A stretch of DNA of 64,000 nucleotides from Terriglobales bacterium. GTDB taxonomy: Bacteria > Acidobacteriota > Terriglobia > Bryobacterales > Bryobacteraceae. The position numbers were made by a program, and so were the translations under genes. Under the pieces are notes generated by a model. The model saw only the letters and a program-made list of their open reading frames with translations, was not told where the DNA came from and did not search any database. How positions within the stretch are numbered: position 1 is the stretch's first letter; each line of letters begins with the position of its first letter. Of this stretch, positions 1 to 9,312 are shown piece by piece. The stretch is taken from assembly GCA_027485675.1 (NCBI GenBank), contig JAIXQP010000037.1, forward strand, positions 1 to 64,000, in the 5' to 3' direction.

Positions 1-520
1 GAGGGCGGGAAGGCGATGAGGTGGCGTAGGTGCTCGGGGCTGTGGCCGTTTCGTTTGGGCGGGGTTCCGGGGGGTTGGTTGTTGGCGGGTGAAGTGGGCG
101 GAGGAGCGATGAGGTCGGAGCTTCCGATCGGAGTGTTTGGTCGATTTGCTCTGGCGGGCTGCCGGTGAGGACGGGAAGGCTATGAGGTGGCGCTGGCGCT
201 CGGTGCTGTGGCCGTTTCGCTTTGGTGGGGATGTGGTGGTGGGCTGGTTGTTGGCGGTGGGCGGTGGGCGGAGGAGCGGTGAGGTGGGACAGGCGTTCGG
301 GGCTGTGGCTGGTTCGAGTTAGCGGAGGCGGTGGCAGAGGAGCGATGAGGTCGGAGTTGTGGTTTGGAGTGTTGTCGTTTTTTCTCTGCTGGGCTGCTGG
401 TGTGGGCGGGAAGACGATGAGGTGAGCGCCGGCGTACGGGGCTGTGGCCGTTTCGCTTTGGCGGGGGAGCGGTGTGCGGACGAACGGTGAGGTCGGGGCC
501 GTCGTTTGCAGGCTGTCGCC
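1..520. repeat. Degenerate G-rich direct-repeat region, apparently non-coding
   Basis: This 640-base stretch before the first gene holds imperfect repeats, not a credible gene. The string ctgtggccgtttcg recurs at 40-53, 206-219 and 442-455. A block like gggaaggcgatgaggtggcg recurs near 7-26, 172-192 and 407-426. A block like ggaggagcgatgaggtcggag recurs at 100-120, near 270-290 and near 336-356. Spacing is irregular (166 and 236 bases for the first motif), so the array looks decayed. Short open frames cross it on both strands, but they have biased composition and no start signals. I see no terminal inverted repeats or transposase remnant. Confidence 0.6.
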
Positions 521-631
521 GTTTTGCTTGGTGGGGTGCTAGTGGTCAGCACACTCGTTCTCGGCGGCGCAATGGATGTCCTGCTTTCTGGTGGGGAGAC
601 TCGCGGTGTTGGGGGCTGGGTGGCGATGGGC

Positions 632-637
632 TAGAAT
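632..637 (+). promoter_or_regulatory. Candidate -10 element (TAGAAT), leaderless-type
   Basis: TAGAAT lies six bases before the ATG at 644 and there is no Shine-Dalgarno. If it works as a -10 box, transcription would start at or next to the start codon. I see no good -35 element. Confidence 0.45.
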
Positions 638-643
638 GCGCGC

Positions 644-2887
644 ATGAGATGTGTTTGGCTGCTCTTCGTCCTGGCTTGCCCGCTGCTCGCCGAGTTCCGG
701 TTTCGCGCGCAGGAGATTCAGAAAGACTTCGGCGTCGTTTACGCCGTCACTACGGCCGATATCAACGCGGACGGAAAACCAGACATCGTCGCCATTAACC
801 CCACTCAGGTCGTCTGGTACGAGAACCCCACCTGGGATAAACACATCATCCTGGACGGGGTGTCTAAAAAAGACAATGTCGCTCTGGCGGTACACGACGT
901 GGACGGCGACGGACAGGCCGATGTCGCCCTCGGCGCAGACTGGCAGCCTACCAATACCCGTAGCGGCGGGAGCCTGCAGTGGATCGGCCGGAAGAGCGGC
1001 ACGTGGACCCATACCCCACTCGGCGAAGAGCCGACCCTCCACCGCATCCGCTTCGGCGACGTGGATAGCGACGGCAAGAAAGAGCTTATCGTGATGCCGC
1101 TGCACGGTCGCGGCAATGAGCGGAAACCAGACTGGGAAGGGGCCGGCGTGCGGGTGCTGGTCTTCAAAGTCCCCGCCGATCCGTACGCCGGCAACTGGCC
1201 CATTGAGGTGGCCGACGAGTCGCTGCACATCGTCCACAATTTCGTGGCAACGGACTTTGACGGCGACGGGCGGGACGAGATCATCGCCGCCGCTCGCGAG
1301 GGGCTGTTTGTCATTGAAAAAGAGAACGGGAAATGGGGCAAACGGCAGATCGGCGAAGGGTCGCCGGGCGAGGTGAAGCTTGGGAAGCTGAACGGACTGC
1401 AGCGGGCCTTCGCGACCGTGGAGCCTTGGCATGGGAATGGGATCGTGATCTATGAAGAGCCGATGCCGAAGCTGAACCCGCAGGGCGCGCCGCCGGCGCG
1501 CGGGCCGCGGCCGTGGGATGGCACGATGTGGCCGCGGCAGTTCATCGAAGAACGCCTGGCGCAGGCGCATGCTTTGGGCTGGGGCGACTTCGACGGGGAC
1601 GGCGGCGAGGAGTTGGTGGTGGGTTGGCGGGATAAGGATTTTGGCGTCGCCGTGTATAGCCGGAGCCGGGACGGGAAATGGGAGCGGACCTTGCTCGTGG
1701 ACGATGGCGGCATGGCGACCGAGGACCTGACGGTGGAGGACCTGGATGGCGACGGGCGGCCGGAGATCATCGCAGTGGGCCGGAAGACGGCCAACGTGAA
1801 GATCTACTGGAACGAGTCCGTGAGCAGTTGGAAGCGGCATGAGATCACGAAGGGATTCGCGAACCATACGGCGGTGGCGGCGGACTTTACGGGGGACGGG
1901 AAAGTGGACGTCATCGTGAACGACCAGACCAAGCTGCGGACAGTGCTCTATAGCGCTCCGGACTGGAAGCCGACGGTGCTGCAGCAGGGGACGTGGGCGA
2001 TTCATTCGGCGGTGATGGACGTGGACGGGGATGGCGATCTCGATTGGATTGGGGCACAGTATTCGCCGGGGCTGATCTATTGGCTCGAACGGCCGAAGAA
2101 TCCGCTGACGGATAAGTGGGCGATGCATGTGATTGACGATGTCGTCAACGGGGTGCACGGGTTGTGGCTGGGCGATGTGGATGGGGACGGGAAGCTGGAC
2201 GTGATCGGCAACAGCGGGCAGCCGAAGGGGGTGTACGCGGACTCGATCGCGTGGTTTAAGGCGCCGAAGAATCCGCGCGAGCGGTGGCGGCGGACCGTGT
2301 TTGCCGATAGCGACGCGCCGGGATTGAGCCACTATATGGGCTTCGGAGATGTGAACGGCGACGGCCGCGGGGATATCGCGGCGGGCGCGAAGGTGGGGCC
2401 GGAGGGGAACTGGTTTGCGTGGTGGGAGGCGCCAACGGACCCGTTCAAGAATCGTTGGACGAAGCATGTGATTGCGGACAAGCAGGAGGGCGCGACGAAC
2501 ATCGCCATCGTGGATGTGAACCGGGACGGCAAGATGGATTTCCTGGCGACGCGCGGGCATGGGGTGGGCGTGGTTTGGTACGAGGGGCCGGCGTGGAAGG
2601 CGCACGAGATCGACTCGACGTTGGCGGGGCCGCATGATCTTGCGGTTGGGGATATCGATGGGGACGGGAGCGTGGACGCCGTGACGTGCGCGAAGGATTC
2701 GATGGTGTGCGCGTGGTTTGAAAACGACGGGAAAGGGAAGTTTTCGACGCGGGTGATCCACCAGGACCAGGCGGCTTATGACATCCGCCTGGTGGACATG
2801 GATGGGGACGGGGATTTGGATGTGCTCGTGGCGGGGCAGAACTCGAACAACGTCGTCTGGTACGAGAACCGGCTCAGGCGGCGCTAG
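644..2887 (+). CDS. Secreted FG-GAP/VCBS-repeat calcium-binding propeller protein
   Basis: The 747-residue product starts with a signal peptide of about 16 residues (MRCVWLLFVLACPLLA). The rest is FG-GAP/VCBS-type repeats, each with an EF-hand-like DxDxDG loop. I count about 13: DINADGKPD, DVDGDGQAD, DVDSDGKKE, DFDGDGRDE, DFDGDGGEE, DLDGDGRPE, DFTGDGKVD, DVDGDGDLD, DVDGDGKLD, DVNGDGRGD, DVNRDGKMD, DIDGDGSVD and DMDGDGDLD. The family folds into integrin-alpha-like beta-propellers that bind calcium, and it acts outside the cytoplasm in adhesion or polysaccharide contact. No catalytic domain is attached. The gene ends tail to tail with the sulfatase gene, overlapping it by 14 bases. The exact role is unknown. 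Confidence 0.85.
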   Translation: MRCVWLLFVLACPLLAEFRFRAQEIQKDFGVVYAVTTADINADGKPDIVAINPTQVVWYENPTWDKHIILDGVSKKDNVALAVHDVDGDGQADVALGADWQPTNTRSGGSLQWIGRKSGTWTHTPLGEEPTLHRIRFGDVDSDGKKELIVMPLHGRGNERKPDWEGAGVRVLVFKVPADPYAGNWPIEVADESLHIVHNFVATDFDGDGRDEIIAAAREGLFVIEKENGKWGKRQIGEGSPGEVKLGKLNGLQRAFATVEPWHGNGIVIYEEPMPKLNPQGAPPARGPRPWDGTMWPRQFIEERLAQAHALGWGDFDGDGGEELVVGWRDKDFGVAVYSRSRDGKWERTLLVDDGGMATEDLTVEDLDGDGRPEIIAVGRKTANVKIYWNESVSSWKRHEITKGFANHTAVAADFTGDGKVDVIVNDQTKLRTVLYSAPDWKPTVLQQGTWAIHSAVMDVDGDGDLDWIGAQYSPGLIYWLERPKNPLTDKWAMHVIDDVVNGVHGLWLGDVDGDGKLDVIGNSGQPKGVYADSIAWFKAPKNPRERWRRTVFADSDAPGLSHYMGFGDVNGDGRGDIAAGAKVGPEGNWFAWWEAPTDPFKNRWTKHVIADKQEGATNIAIVDVNRDGKMDFLATRGHGVGVVWYEGPAWKAHEIDSTLAGPHDLAVGDIDGDGSVDAVTCAKDSMVCAWFENDGKGKFSTRVIHQDQAAYDIRLVDMDGDGDLDVLVAGQNSNNVVWYENRLRRR

Positions 2888-4154
2888 CGCGGAGCCGGTC
2901 GCAGTGGGCGCGGAGCTTCGCGAGCAGGTTCTGGTTAGTATTTGCTAGGTTGTTCTCTTCGAGCGGGTCGCGGGAGAGGTCGTAGACCTCTTCGCGGATG
3001 GGCTGTGATTCGATGTAGCGGAAGTACTTGTAACGCCCGGTGCGGAGGCCTTCGGTTTTCGGAATACCGGGATGCGGGAACAGGTGTTCGTAGAAGAACT
3101 CTTCGCGGCGCTGGGGGCGGCGGAGGTCGAGGCCCTGCATCGACGGGGGGACGGGCAGGCCGGCGGCGGCGAGGACGGTGGGCGCGACGTCGATGTTCAG
3201 GCCGAAGTCCTGGCGGCGGTGGTTGCGCTTCACGCCGGGGCCGGCGAGGAGCAGGGGGACGCGGATGGACTCTTCGTGCGGGTGCCATTTATCGGCGAGG
3301 CCGTGTTCGCCGAGGTAGAAGCCGTTGTCGCCCAGGAAAATCACGAGCGTGTTGCCAAGATCAACCTTTTCGAGCAGGAGGCCGATCTGCGAGTCCATTT
3401 CGCTGATGAGGCGGTAGTAGTTGCGGACGCTGGTCTGATACTTTTCGGGCGTATCGAAACGCTTGAGCCAGCGGGCGCGGCCTTCGCCTTTTTGAACCTG
3501 TTCGGGGAGCTGGGCGAAGTACTTGGGGTCGGCGGTTTTGGGCACCGGGAAGGTGACGCCGTCGTAGAGGTGCGCGCTTTCGGGCGAGGGCAGGAACTGG
3601 CGGGGATCTTCGTCCTGGACGTGGGCGGCCTTGAAGCTGACGGACAGGCACCAGGGGCGGGCGTCGGCCGTGTTGAGGAAGTCGAGGGCCTGCTCGCCCA
3701 TGATGTTGGTGAGGTGCGGGCCGGGCTCGCCTTGGGGGAAGTATTTGCCTTGGCCGGGGAAGCCGCGCCAGAAGTCGAAGGCGTCCGCCGGCATCTTGTT
3801 GCCGACGCCGTACTTGCCGATGAAGCCGGTGCGGTAGCCGGCGGCGCGGAGGAGTTGGGGGTAGGTTTGGGCGAAGGCCTCGGGCTTAAAGGTGGTGGCG
3901 AAATCGTGGATGCCGTGGCGGCGGGCGTACTGGCCGGAGAAGATGCTGGCGCGGCTGACGGCGCAGATGGCGGTGGTGACGAAGGCGCGATCGAAGAGCG
4001 TGCCTTGCGTAGCGAGCCGGTCGAGATGCGGGGTCTTGATGAGGCGGTTGCCCATGCAGCCGAGCGTGTCCCAGCGTTGATCGTCGGAGAGGAGAACGAG
4101 GACGTTCGGGCGCGGGGCGGGGGCGAGCGAGGCGAGGAAGCGGCGGCGGTTCAT
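2874..4154 (-). CDS. Type I sulfatase (arylsulfatase family)
   Basis: The 426-residue product has a short Tat-like N-terminus (MNRRRFLASL) and then the sulfatase fold. Metal ligands are visible at D24-D25 (LLSDDQRWDTLG) and in FLGDNGFYLGEHG. The residue converted to formylglycine is C64 in the core C-A-V-S-R, where the classic motif is C-x-P/A-S-R. K and H follow in DKWHPHEES. It should hydrolyse sulfate esters in the periplasm. I chose the ATG at 4154 because the reading frame upstream of it is a high-GC artefact and this ATG overlaps the stop of the M20 gene as ATGA. The two genes are therefore probably one operon. The substrate cannot be told from sequence. Confidence 0.88.
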   Translation of the reverse strand: MNRRRFLASLAPAPRPNVLVLLSDDQRWDTLGCMGNRLIKTPHLDRLATQGTLFDRAFVTTAICAVSRASIFSGQYARRHGIHDFATTFKPEAFAQTYPQLLRAAGYRTGFIGKYGVGNKMPADAFDFWRGFPGQGKYFPQGEPGPHLTNIMGEQALDFLNTADARPWCLSVSFKAAHVQDEDPRQFLPSPESAHLYDGVTFPVPKTADPKYFAQLPEQVQKGEGRARWLKRFDTPEKYQTSVRNYYRLISEMDSQIGLLLEKVDLGNTLVIFLGDNGFYLGEHGLADKWHPHEESIRVPLLLAGPGVKRNHRRQDFGLNIDVAPTVLAAAGLPVPPSMQGLDLRRPQRREEFFYEHLFPHPGIPKTEGLRTGRYKYFRYIESQPIREEVYDLSRDPLEENNLANTNQNLLAKLRAHCDRLRASAA

Positions 4155-5473
4155 AGGGATTTGAGGAAGGTTTGGACGGTTTCGATGCCTTTGTGAAAGT
4201 TGGGCAGATGGAACTTTTCGTTGGGGGAGTGGAGGCCGTCGTCTGGGAGGCCGAAGCCCATGAGGATGCTGGGGATGCCGAGCGTTTGGCGGAAGAGGCC
4301 GACGATGGGGATGGAGCCGCCGGAGCGGATGTAGACCGTTTCGCGGCCGAAGGATTCGGTGAGTGCGGCGGCGGCCTTGGCGATCAACGGGTGCGACGGG
4401 TCGACGCTGGAGGGCGGGGCGGCGTGGAGCAGCTTGAACTCGGCGGTGACGCCTTTGGGCGTGGCGGCGGCGACGGCGGCTTTGATCTGATCGACGGCGA
4501 CGGCGGGGTCCTGATCGGGCACCAGGCGGAAGCTTACCTTGGCGACGGCGACGGCGGGGATGACGGTTTTGGAGCCCTCGCCGATGAAGCCGCCGCGGAT
4601 GCCGTGGACTTCGAACGTGGGGCGGGCCCACGTGCGATCGAAGACGCTGAAGCCGGGTTCTCCGGTGAGCGCGGGGGAGCCGACCTCGGTTTGGCAGTAG
4701 TGCTCCTCGTCAAAGGGGAGGCTGGCCCAGGCGCGGGCCTCTTCCGGCGTGGGCGGGCGGACGGCGTCGTAGAAGCCGGGGATGGTGATGTGGCCGTCGC
4801 GGTTCTTGAGCGCCGTAAGGATCTCCGCCATGGCCATCATGGGGTTGGGCGCGACGCCGCCGTAGACGCCGCTGTGGAGATCCTGCGCGGGGCCGTGGAC
4901 GTGGATCTCGCCATAGACAATGCCGCGGAGGCCGACGCAGAGCGCGGGCAGGCCGGGCGCGAACATTTCGGTGTCGCAGATGACGGCAGCGTCGGCGGCG
5001 AGCTTTTCGGTGTGGGCCGGGACGAAGGCTTCAATATGCTCGCCGCCGGACTCCTCTTCGCCTTCGATCAGGACCTTGATATTGCAGGGCAGGCGGCCGT
5101 CGCGGGCGAGGAGCTGCTGGAGGGCGGTGATGAGGATGAGGGTTTGGCCCTTGTCGTCGCAAGCGCCGCGGGCGTAGATGTTGTCGTTCTTGATGACGGG
5201 TTCAAAGGGCGGGGAGTTCCAGAGATCGAGGGGGTCCGGCGGCTGGACGTCGTAGTGGCCGTAGAGGAGGAGCGTGGGTTGGCCGGGGGCTTGGAGGGAC
5301 TCGGCGTAGACGAGGGGGTGGCGGCCGGGGGCTTCGATGAGCTCGACGTGGGGGAGGACGTCGAGTTCGGCGGCGACCCATTCGGCGGCGCGGCGGACGT
5401 CGGGGGTGTGGGCGGGGTCGGCGGAGACGCTGGGGATGCGGAGGAACTCGACCAATTTTTCGAGTGGGGTCAT
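4151..5473 (-). CDS. M20 family metallopeptidase (dipeptidase)
   Basis: This 440-residue M20/M28-clan dipeptidase has the di-zinc ligands in order: H73 and D75 in LYGHYDVQP, the bridging Asp in GACDDKGQ, the Glu pair in IEGEEESGG, the Asp in CDTEMF and a C-terminal His in DGLHSPNEKF. The dimerisation domain sits between them. No signal peptide is seen, so it is probably cytoplasmic and cleaves dipeptides or related amides. The start at 5473 is preferred because a longer frame to 5557 would run into the divergent gene at 5499, and because TACAGT lies 7 bases before this ATG. It is the first gene of a pair with the sulfatase. Confidence 0.85.
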   Translation of the reverse strand: MTPLEKLVEFLRIPSVSADPAHTPDVRRAAEWVAAELDVLPHVELIEAPGRHPLVYAESLQAPGQPTLLLYGHYDVQPPDPLDLWNSPPFEPVIKNDNIYARGACDDKGQTLILITALQQLLARDGRLPCNIKVLIEGEEESGGEHIEAFVPAHTEKLAADAAVICDTEMFAPGLPALCVGLRGIVYGEIHVHGPAQDLHSGVYGGVAPNPMMAMAEILTALKNRDGHITIPGFYDAVRPPTPEEARAWASLPFDEEHYCQTEVGSPALTGEPGFSVFDRTWARPTFEVHGIRGGFIGEGSKTVIPAVAVAKVSFRLVPDQDPAVAVDQIKAAVAAATPKGVTAEFKLLHAAPPSSVDPSHPLIAKAAAALTESFGRETVYIRSGGSIPIVGLFRQTLGIPSILMGFGLPDDGLHSPNEKFHLPNFHKGIETVQTFLKSL

Positions 5474-5480
5474 CGACTTC

Positions 5481-5486
5481 ACTGTA
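5481..5486 (-). promoter_or_regulatory. Candidate -10 element (TACAGT) for the M20-sulfatase pair
   Basis: Read on the minus strand, TACAGT is followed by seven bases and then the ATG at 5473. There is no Shine-Dalgarno, so a leaderless transcript is plausible. Confidence 0.45.
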
Positions 5487-5498
5487 CCCTGAAGGGAG

Positions 5499-7556
5499 AT
5501 GAAGACGAACCGGCTGGTCGACGAGAAGAGCCCGTACTTGCTGCAGCACGCGCACAACCCGGTGCAGTGGCTGCCGTGGGGCGAGGAGGCGTTCGAGAAG
5601 GCGAAGCGGGAGGATAAGCCGATCTTCCTTTCCGTTGGCTATTCGACCTGCCACTGGTGCCACGTGATGGAGCGCGAGTCGTTCGAGAACGAGACGACGG
5701 CGGCGATTCTGAACGAGCATTTTGTGCCCGTGAAGGTGGACCGGGAGGAGCGGCCGGACGTGGACCGCGTCTATATGATGTTCGTGCAGGCCTCGACGGG
5801 CGGCGGCGGTTGGCCGATGTCGGTGTGGCTGACGCCGGAGTTGAAGCCGTTTTACGGGGGGACGTATTTTCCGCCGGAGAACAAATACGGGCGGCAGAGT
5901 TTTCGCGCGGTGTTGACGCATTTGGCGGAGGCGTGGAAGCGGGACCGGGAGAAGATTGAGGAGTCGGGGACGTCGGTGATTGAGGAGCTGGGGCGGCACG
6001 CGGCGGTGGCGGCGACGGCGGGGGTGAGCGAGGAGGTGCTGGCGAAGGGGTTTGCCGAGTACCGGCGCGGCTTCGATGCGAAGTTGGGCGGATTCGGCAA
6101 GGCGCCGAAGTTTCCGCGGCCGGTGGTGTTCAACTTTTTGCTGCGGTACTTCCTGCACGCCGGGGAGCCGGAAGCGTTAGAGATGGTGACGAAGACGCTG
6201 GACGAGATGTCGCAGGGCGGCATGAACGACCAGTTGGGCGGCGGATTCCATCGCTATTCGGTGGATGCGCGCTGGTTCGTGCCGCACTTTGAAAAGATGC
6301 TCTATGACCAGGCGCAGTTGGCCGTGTCGTATCTTGAAGCGTTTCAAATTACGGCCGAGAATAACTTCGCCATTGAAGCACGAGACGTTTTGGACTACGT
6401 GTTGCGCGACATGACGGATGCCTCCGGCGGATTCTATTCGGCCGAGGACGCCGATAGCGTGGTGGATCCGGCGCGGCCGGAGGAGAAGGCCGAAGGGGCG
6501 TTCTACGTGTGGACGCAGGCCGAGATCGTCGAGGCGCTGGGCGAGCCGCGGGCGGCGTGGTTCGGCTACCACTTCGGCGTGAAGGCGGACGGAAACGTGG
6601 AGGAGGACCCGCACCACGAGTTCACGGGGAAGAACATTTTGTACGTGGCGCGGTCGATCCGGCAGACGGCGGAGCACTTCGGGGTGCCGGTGGGCGAGGT
6701 GAGCGACGCGATTGCAGAGGCGACGGAGATTCTGATGGCCCGGCGCGGGGAGCGGGTGCGGCCGCACTGCGACGATAAGATTCTGACGGCGTGGAACGGG
6801 CTAATGATCTCGGCGCTGGCCAAGGGCGCGCAGGTGTTGAACGAACCGCGCTACGCCGAAGCGGCGCAACGGGCGGCGGACTGCATCGCGAAGAACCTGT
6901 GGAAGGACGGGGTGCTGCTGCGGCGGTTCCGCGACGGCGAGGCCGCCATTCCGGGCTTCCTCGATGACTACGCCTTCTTTGGCCTGGCGCTGGTGGATCT
7001 GTACGAGACGACCTTTAGCCTCGAAGATCTGCGGCTGGCCGAGACGCTGGCCGACCAGATGATTGCGCGGTTCGCCGATCCGGCGGGCGGCTTCTTTGCC
7101 ACGCCGGCGGGCGATGAGCGGATGATTTTGCGGTTGAAGGACGACTACGATGGCGCCGAGCCGGGCGGGAACTCGATGGCGGCGCTACTGCTGCTGCGGC
7201 TGGCGGCGATGCTGCAGCGGGACGATTTCCGCGCGCACGCCGACCGGACGATTGTGGCTTTCGGCGACCGCATGAAGGAGCACGCCGCCGGGGTGCCGCA
7301 GATGTTGTGCGCCTACCTGTATTCGATGGCGAAGGGGCGGCAGGTGGTGTTGGCCGGCGAAGATGTCTCGCGCCTTGCAGAAGTAGTCCGCCGGGTGTTC
7401 TCGCCGCATCAGGTAGTGATAAGGGCGTCGGCGGAGTTTCCGTCGGAGGCCGTGCAGGCGATGGTGACCGAAACAGCAACGGCCTACGTCTGCGAAAACT
7501 TTACCTGCGAGCTGCCCGTGACCACCCCAGAGGCCTTGGCGGCGAAGATACAATAA
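5499..7556 (+). CDS. YyaL/DUF255 thioredoxin-fold protein with (alpha/alpha)6 barrel domain
   Basis: The 685-residue product is full length for the YyaL/SSP411 (spermatogenesis-associated protein 20-like) family. Residues 1-165 form the DUF255 thioredoxin-like domain, with its CxxC at C51-H-W-C54 in [11 protein letters not shown]. The remainder is an (alpha/alpha)6 barrel like those of N-acylglucosamine 2-epimerase and cellobiose epimerase, with conserved stretches such as [20 protein letters not shown] and [10 protein letters not shown]. No signal peptide is present. The biochemical role of the family is not settled. A purine-rich GAAGGGAG sits directly before the ATG. It diverges from the M20 gene with 25 bases between starts and is followed by the TIM-barrel gene. 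Confidence 0.88.
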   Translation: MKTNRLVDEKSPYLLQHAHNPVQWLPWGEEAFEKAKREDKPIFLSVGYSTCHWCHVMERESFENETTAAILNEHFVPVKVDREERPDVDRVYMMFVQASTGGGGWPMSVWLTPELKPFYGGTYFPPENKYGRQSFRAVLTHLAEAWKRDREKIEESGTSVIEELGRHAAVAATAGVSEEVLAKGFAEYRRGFDAKLGGFGKAPKFPRPVVFNFLLRYFLHAGEPEALEMVTKTLDEMSQGGMNDQLGGGFHRYSVDARWFVPHFEKMLYDQAQLAVSYLEAFQITAENNFAIEARDVLDYVLRDMTDASGGFYSAEDADSVVDPARPEEKAEGAFYVWTQAEIVEALGEPRAAWFGYHFGVKADGNVEEDPHHEFTGKNILYVARSIRQTAEHFGVPVGEVSDAIAEATEILMARRGERVRPHCDDKILTAWNGLMISALAKGAQVLNEPRYAEAAQRAADCIAKNLWKDGVLLRRFRDGEAAIPGFLDDYAFFGLALVDLYETTFSLEDLRLAETLADQMIARFADPAGGFFATPAGDERMILRLKDDYDGAEPGGNSMAALLLLRLAAMLQRDDFRAHADRTIVAFGDRMKEHAAGVPQMLCAYLYSMAKGRQVVLAGEDVSRLAEVVRRVFSPHQVVIRASAEFPSEAVQAMVTETATAYVCENFTCELPVTTPEALAAKIQ
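7549..7554 (+). promoter_or_regulatory. Candidate -10 element (TACAAT)
   Basis: TACAAT overlaps the end of the YyaL gene and lies 11 bases before the ATG at 7566. It would give a leader of only a few bases. The downstream gene may also be read through from the YyaL gene. Confidence 0.35.
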
Positions 7557-7565
7557 CAATTTCTC

Positions 7566-8429
7566 ATGGAACCGAAACTCCGCATTGCAGCAATTACCGA
7601 CGAATTTTCCCCGACCGATCTGGGCGTGGCGCTGGAGGCGATGGCCGCCATTGGCATGACGGGCGCCGAACTCCGTGTGGTGTTCGGCAAGAACATCATG
7701 GACCTGACGGAAGAGGAACTGGCCAAGGCCAAAGCGATGCTGGACGCCAAAGGGTTCACCGTGATCGCGATCGCTTCGCCCATTCTGAAGTGCACGCTGC
7801 CGAATGCTCCCGAGGTGGATACGCGCTTCCAGCAGGACATGTTTAACGCCAAGTACACGATCGACGATCAGGCGGCGCTGGCGCAGCACGCCTTCAAGAT
7901 CGCGAAGTTCCTGGGCGCGAAGGTGATTCGTGTGTTCAGCTACTGGCGGACGGTGGAGCCGGAGAAGTGCTTTGATGCCGTGGTGACCGCGCTCAAAGAG
8001 TTGGCGGACCGGGCGGCGGAGCAAGACCTGATCATTGGCTTAGAAAACGAGCACGCCTGCAATATCGCCACGGCGGCCGAGGCCGCGAAGGTTTTGGCGG
8101 CGCTGCCGCATCCGAATCTGATGCTCGTGTGGGATCCGGCCAACGCGCTGGTTTCGGGCGAGACGCCGTTCCCGGCCGGCTACGGTCTGTTGCCGAAGGA
8201 TCGGGTGATCCATGTGCACGCCAAGGATTGCCATATGGACGGCCACAAGCCGGTGTGGGGGCCGGTGGGGACGCGCGATGTCGATTGGAAGGGGCAGGTG
8301 GCTGGGTTATGGAACGACGGCTATCGCGGCTGGCTTTCGCTCGAGACGCATTGGGCGGGTCCGGGCGGCGATAAGTTTGCGGGGAGCACGATTTGCGGCT
8401 GGAATTTGCGCGGATTATCGGCGATGTAA
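7566..8429 (+). CDS. Sugar phosphate isomerase/epimerase family TIM-barrel protein
   Basis: The 287-residue product matches the xylose-isomerase-like TIM-barrel (AP endonuclease 2) superfamily, in the IolE/hydroxypyruvate-isomerase-like branch. Candidate metal ligands are the Glu in IGLENEHAC, the Asp in LVWDPANA, the His residues in IHVHAKDCHMDG and the C-terminal Glu in LSLETHW. The family isomerises or epimerises sugars and sugar acids using a divalent metal. There is no signal peptide, so it is probably cytoplasmic. The ATG lies nine bases after the YyaL stop codon, so co-transcription is possible. The substrate is not predictable. Confidence 0.8.
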   Translation: MEPKLRIAAITDEFSPTDLGVALEAMAAIGMTGAELRVVFGKNIMDLTEEELAKAKAMLDAKGFTVIAIASPILKCTLPNAPEVDTRFQQDMFNAKYTIDDQAALAQHAFKIAKFLGAKVIRVFSYWRTVEPEKCFDAVVTALKELADRAAEQDLIIGLENEHACNIATAAEAAKVLAALPHPNLMLVWDPANALVSGETPFPAGYGLLPKDRVIHVHAKDCHMDGHKPVWGPVGTRDVDWKGQVAGLWNDGYRGWLSLETHWAGPGGDKFAGSTICGWNLRGLSAM

Positions 8430-8499
8430 AGGCTTGTAAACTTTAGGCAGGAATCTCGATACCTGCGCCCGTCCGGAAACGTCTACTGGGGATACTGCA

Positions 8500-9312
8500 A
8501 TGCGGATGAAACGATCGTTCATGATCGCGCTGCTTTTAGGGCTCACGCTCTGGAGCGCTTTGTACGCGCAACGCCGGTTCCGGCGCGGTATGGACTGGCC
8601 GTTCCAGGAAACGGAGGACGTTACGCCGGCGGATTCGGACGAAAAGACCGAGTTCGTGTTTGCGCGCTTGCGGTATCCCAACTGGCGGAGCAGTGACCGG
8701 ATGTGGTCGATGCGCGGTTCGTGGTCGGTGGACTATCCGAAAGCGGACCGGCAGTTTGTGCAAGGGGTGCGGCGGTTGAGCCGGCTGCATGTGCGGTCGA
8801 CCGAGCAGGTGGTGGATCTCGAATCGGATGAGATCTTCAACTGGCCGTGGGTGTACGTGGTCGAGCCGGGGCATTGGGACCTGACGGACGTGCAGTGTAA
8901 GAAGCTGCGGGAGTATCTGCTGCGGGGCGGTTTCATCATGACGGATGACTTCCATGGGTCCATGGAATGGGACATTTTCATGCTTTCGATGAAGCGCGTG
9001 TTCCCGGACCGGGAGATGGTGGACATTCCAGATAAAGACCCGATTTTCCACGTGATTTACGATCTCGATAAGCGGTTCCAGGTGCCGGGTATTGTGAACT
9101 ACCCGTTTGATCAGACCTATGAGTATGACGGGGTGAAGGATACGTGGCGGGGCATCTACGACGATAAGGGCCGGCTGATGGTGGGGGCCTGCCACAACAT
9201 GGACCTGGGCGACGCGTGGGAGTGGGCGGACTCGCCCGAGTACCCGGAGCGGTACGCTTCGCTCGCCTACCGGATCGGGATCAACTACATCATTTACGCG
9301 ATGAGCCACTAA
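8500..9312 (+). CDS. DUF4159 protein, first gene of the MoxR operon
   Basis: The 270-residue product has a signal peptide or anchor (MKRSFMIALLLGLTLWSALYAQ), then a DUF4159 domain with FVFARLRYPNW, a central LREYLLRGGFIMTDDFHG and a C-terminal RIGINYIIYAM. DUF4159 is a class I glutamine-amidotransferase-like fold of unknown function that is often beside MoxR/VWA genes. Its ...GGFIMTDD stretch corresponds to the turn where true amidotransferases carry their nucleophile, and no Cys is there. The product should be periplasmic or membrane-bound. The stop shares one base with the ATG of the next gene (TAATG), so this begins the tightly packed eight-gene operon that ends at 22210. Confidence 0.82.
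   Translation: MRMKRSFMIALLLGLTLWSALYAQRRFRRGMDWPFQETEDVTPADSDEKTEFVFARLRYPNWRSSDRMWSMRGSWSVDYPKADRQFVQGVRRLSRLHVRSTEQVVDLESDEIFNWPWVYVVEPGHWDLTDVQCKKLREYLLRGGFIMTDDFHGSMEWDIFMLSMKRVFPDREMVDIPDKDPIFHVIYDLDKRFQVPGIVNYPFDQTYEYDGVKDTWRGIYDDKGRLMVGACHNMDLGDAWEWADSPEYPERYASLAYRIGINYIIYAMSH

Noticed and set aside
137-798. Short open frames across the repeat region as small genes
   Set aside because: They follow the repeats, have skewed Trp/Arg/Gly composition and no start signals.
539-2761. A long open frame of 740 codons on the minus strand opposite the FG-GAP gene
   Set aside because: It is Arg/Pro/His-rich, has no recognisable domain, and mirrors the codon pattern of the clear plus-strand gene. 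High GC content produces such frames.
4155-4631. N-terminal extension of the sulfatase up to 4631
   Set aside because: It is Arg/Pro-rich shadow sequence antisense to nothing conserved and inside the M20 gene; the ATGA overlap at 4151-4154 fixes the start.
8447-8466. GCAGG/CCTGC hairpin between the isomerase-like gene and DUF4159 as a terminator
   Set aside because: The stem is five pairs with a ten-base loop and is not followed by a T-run.
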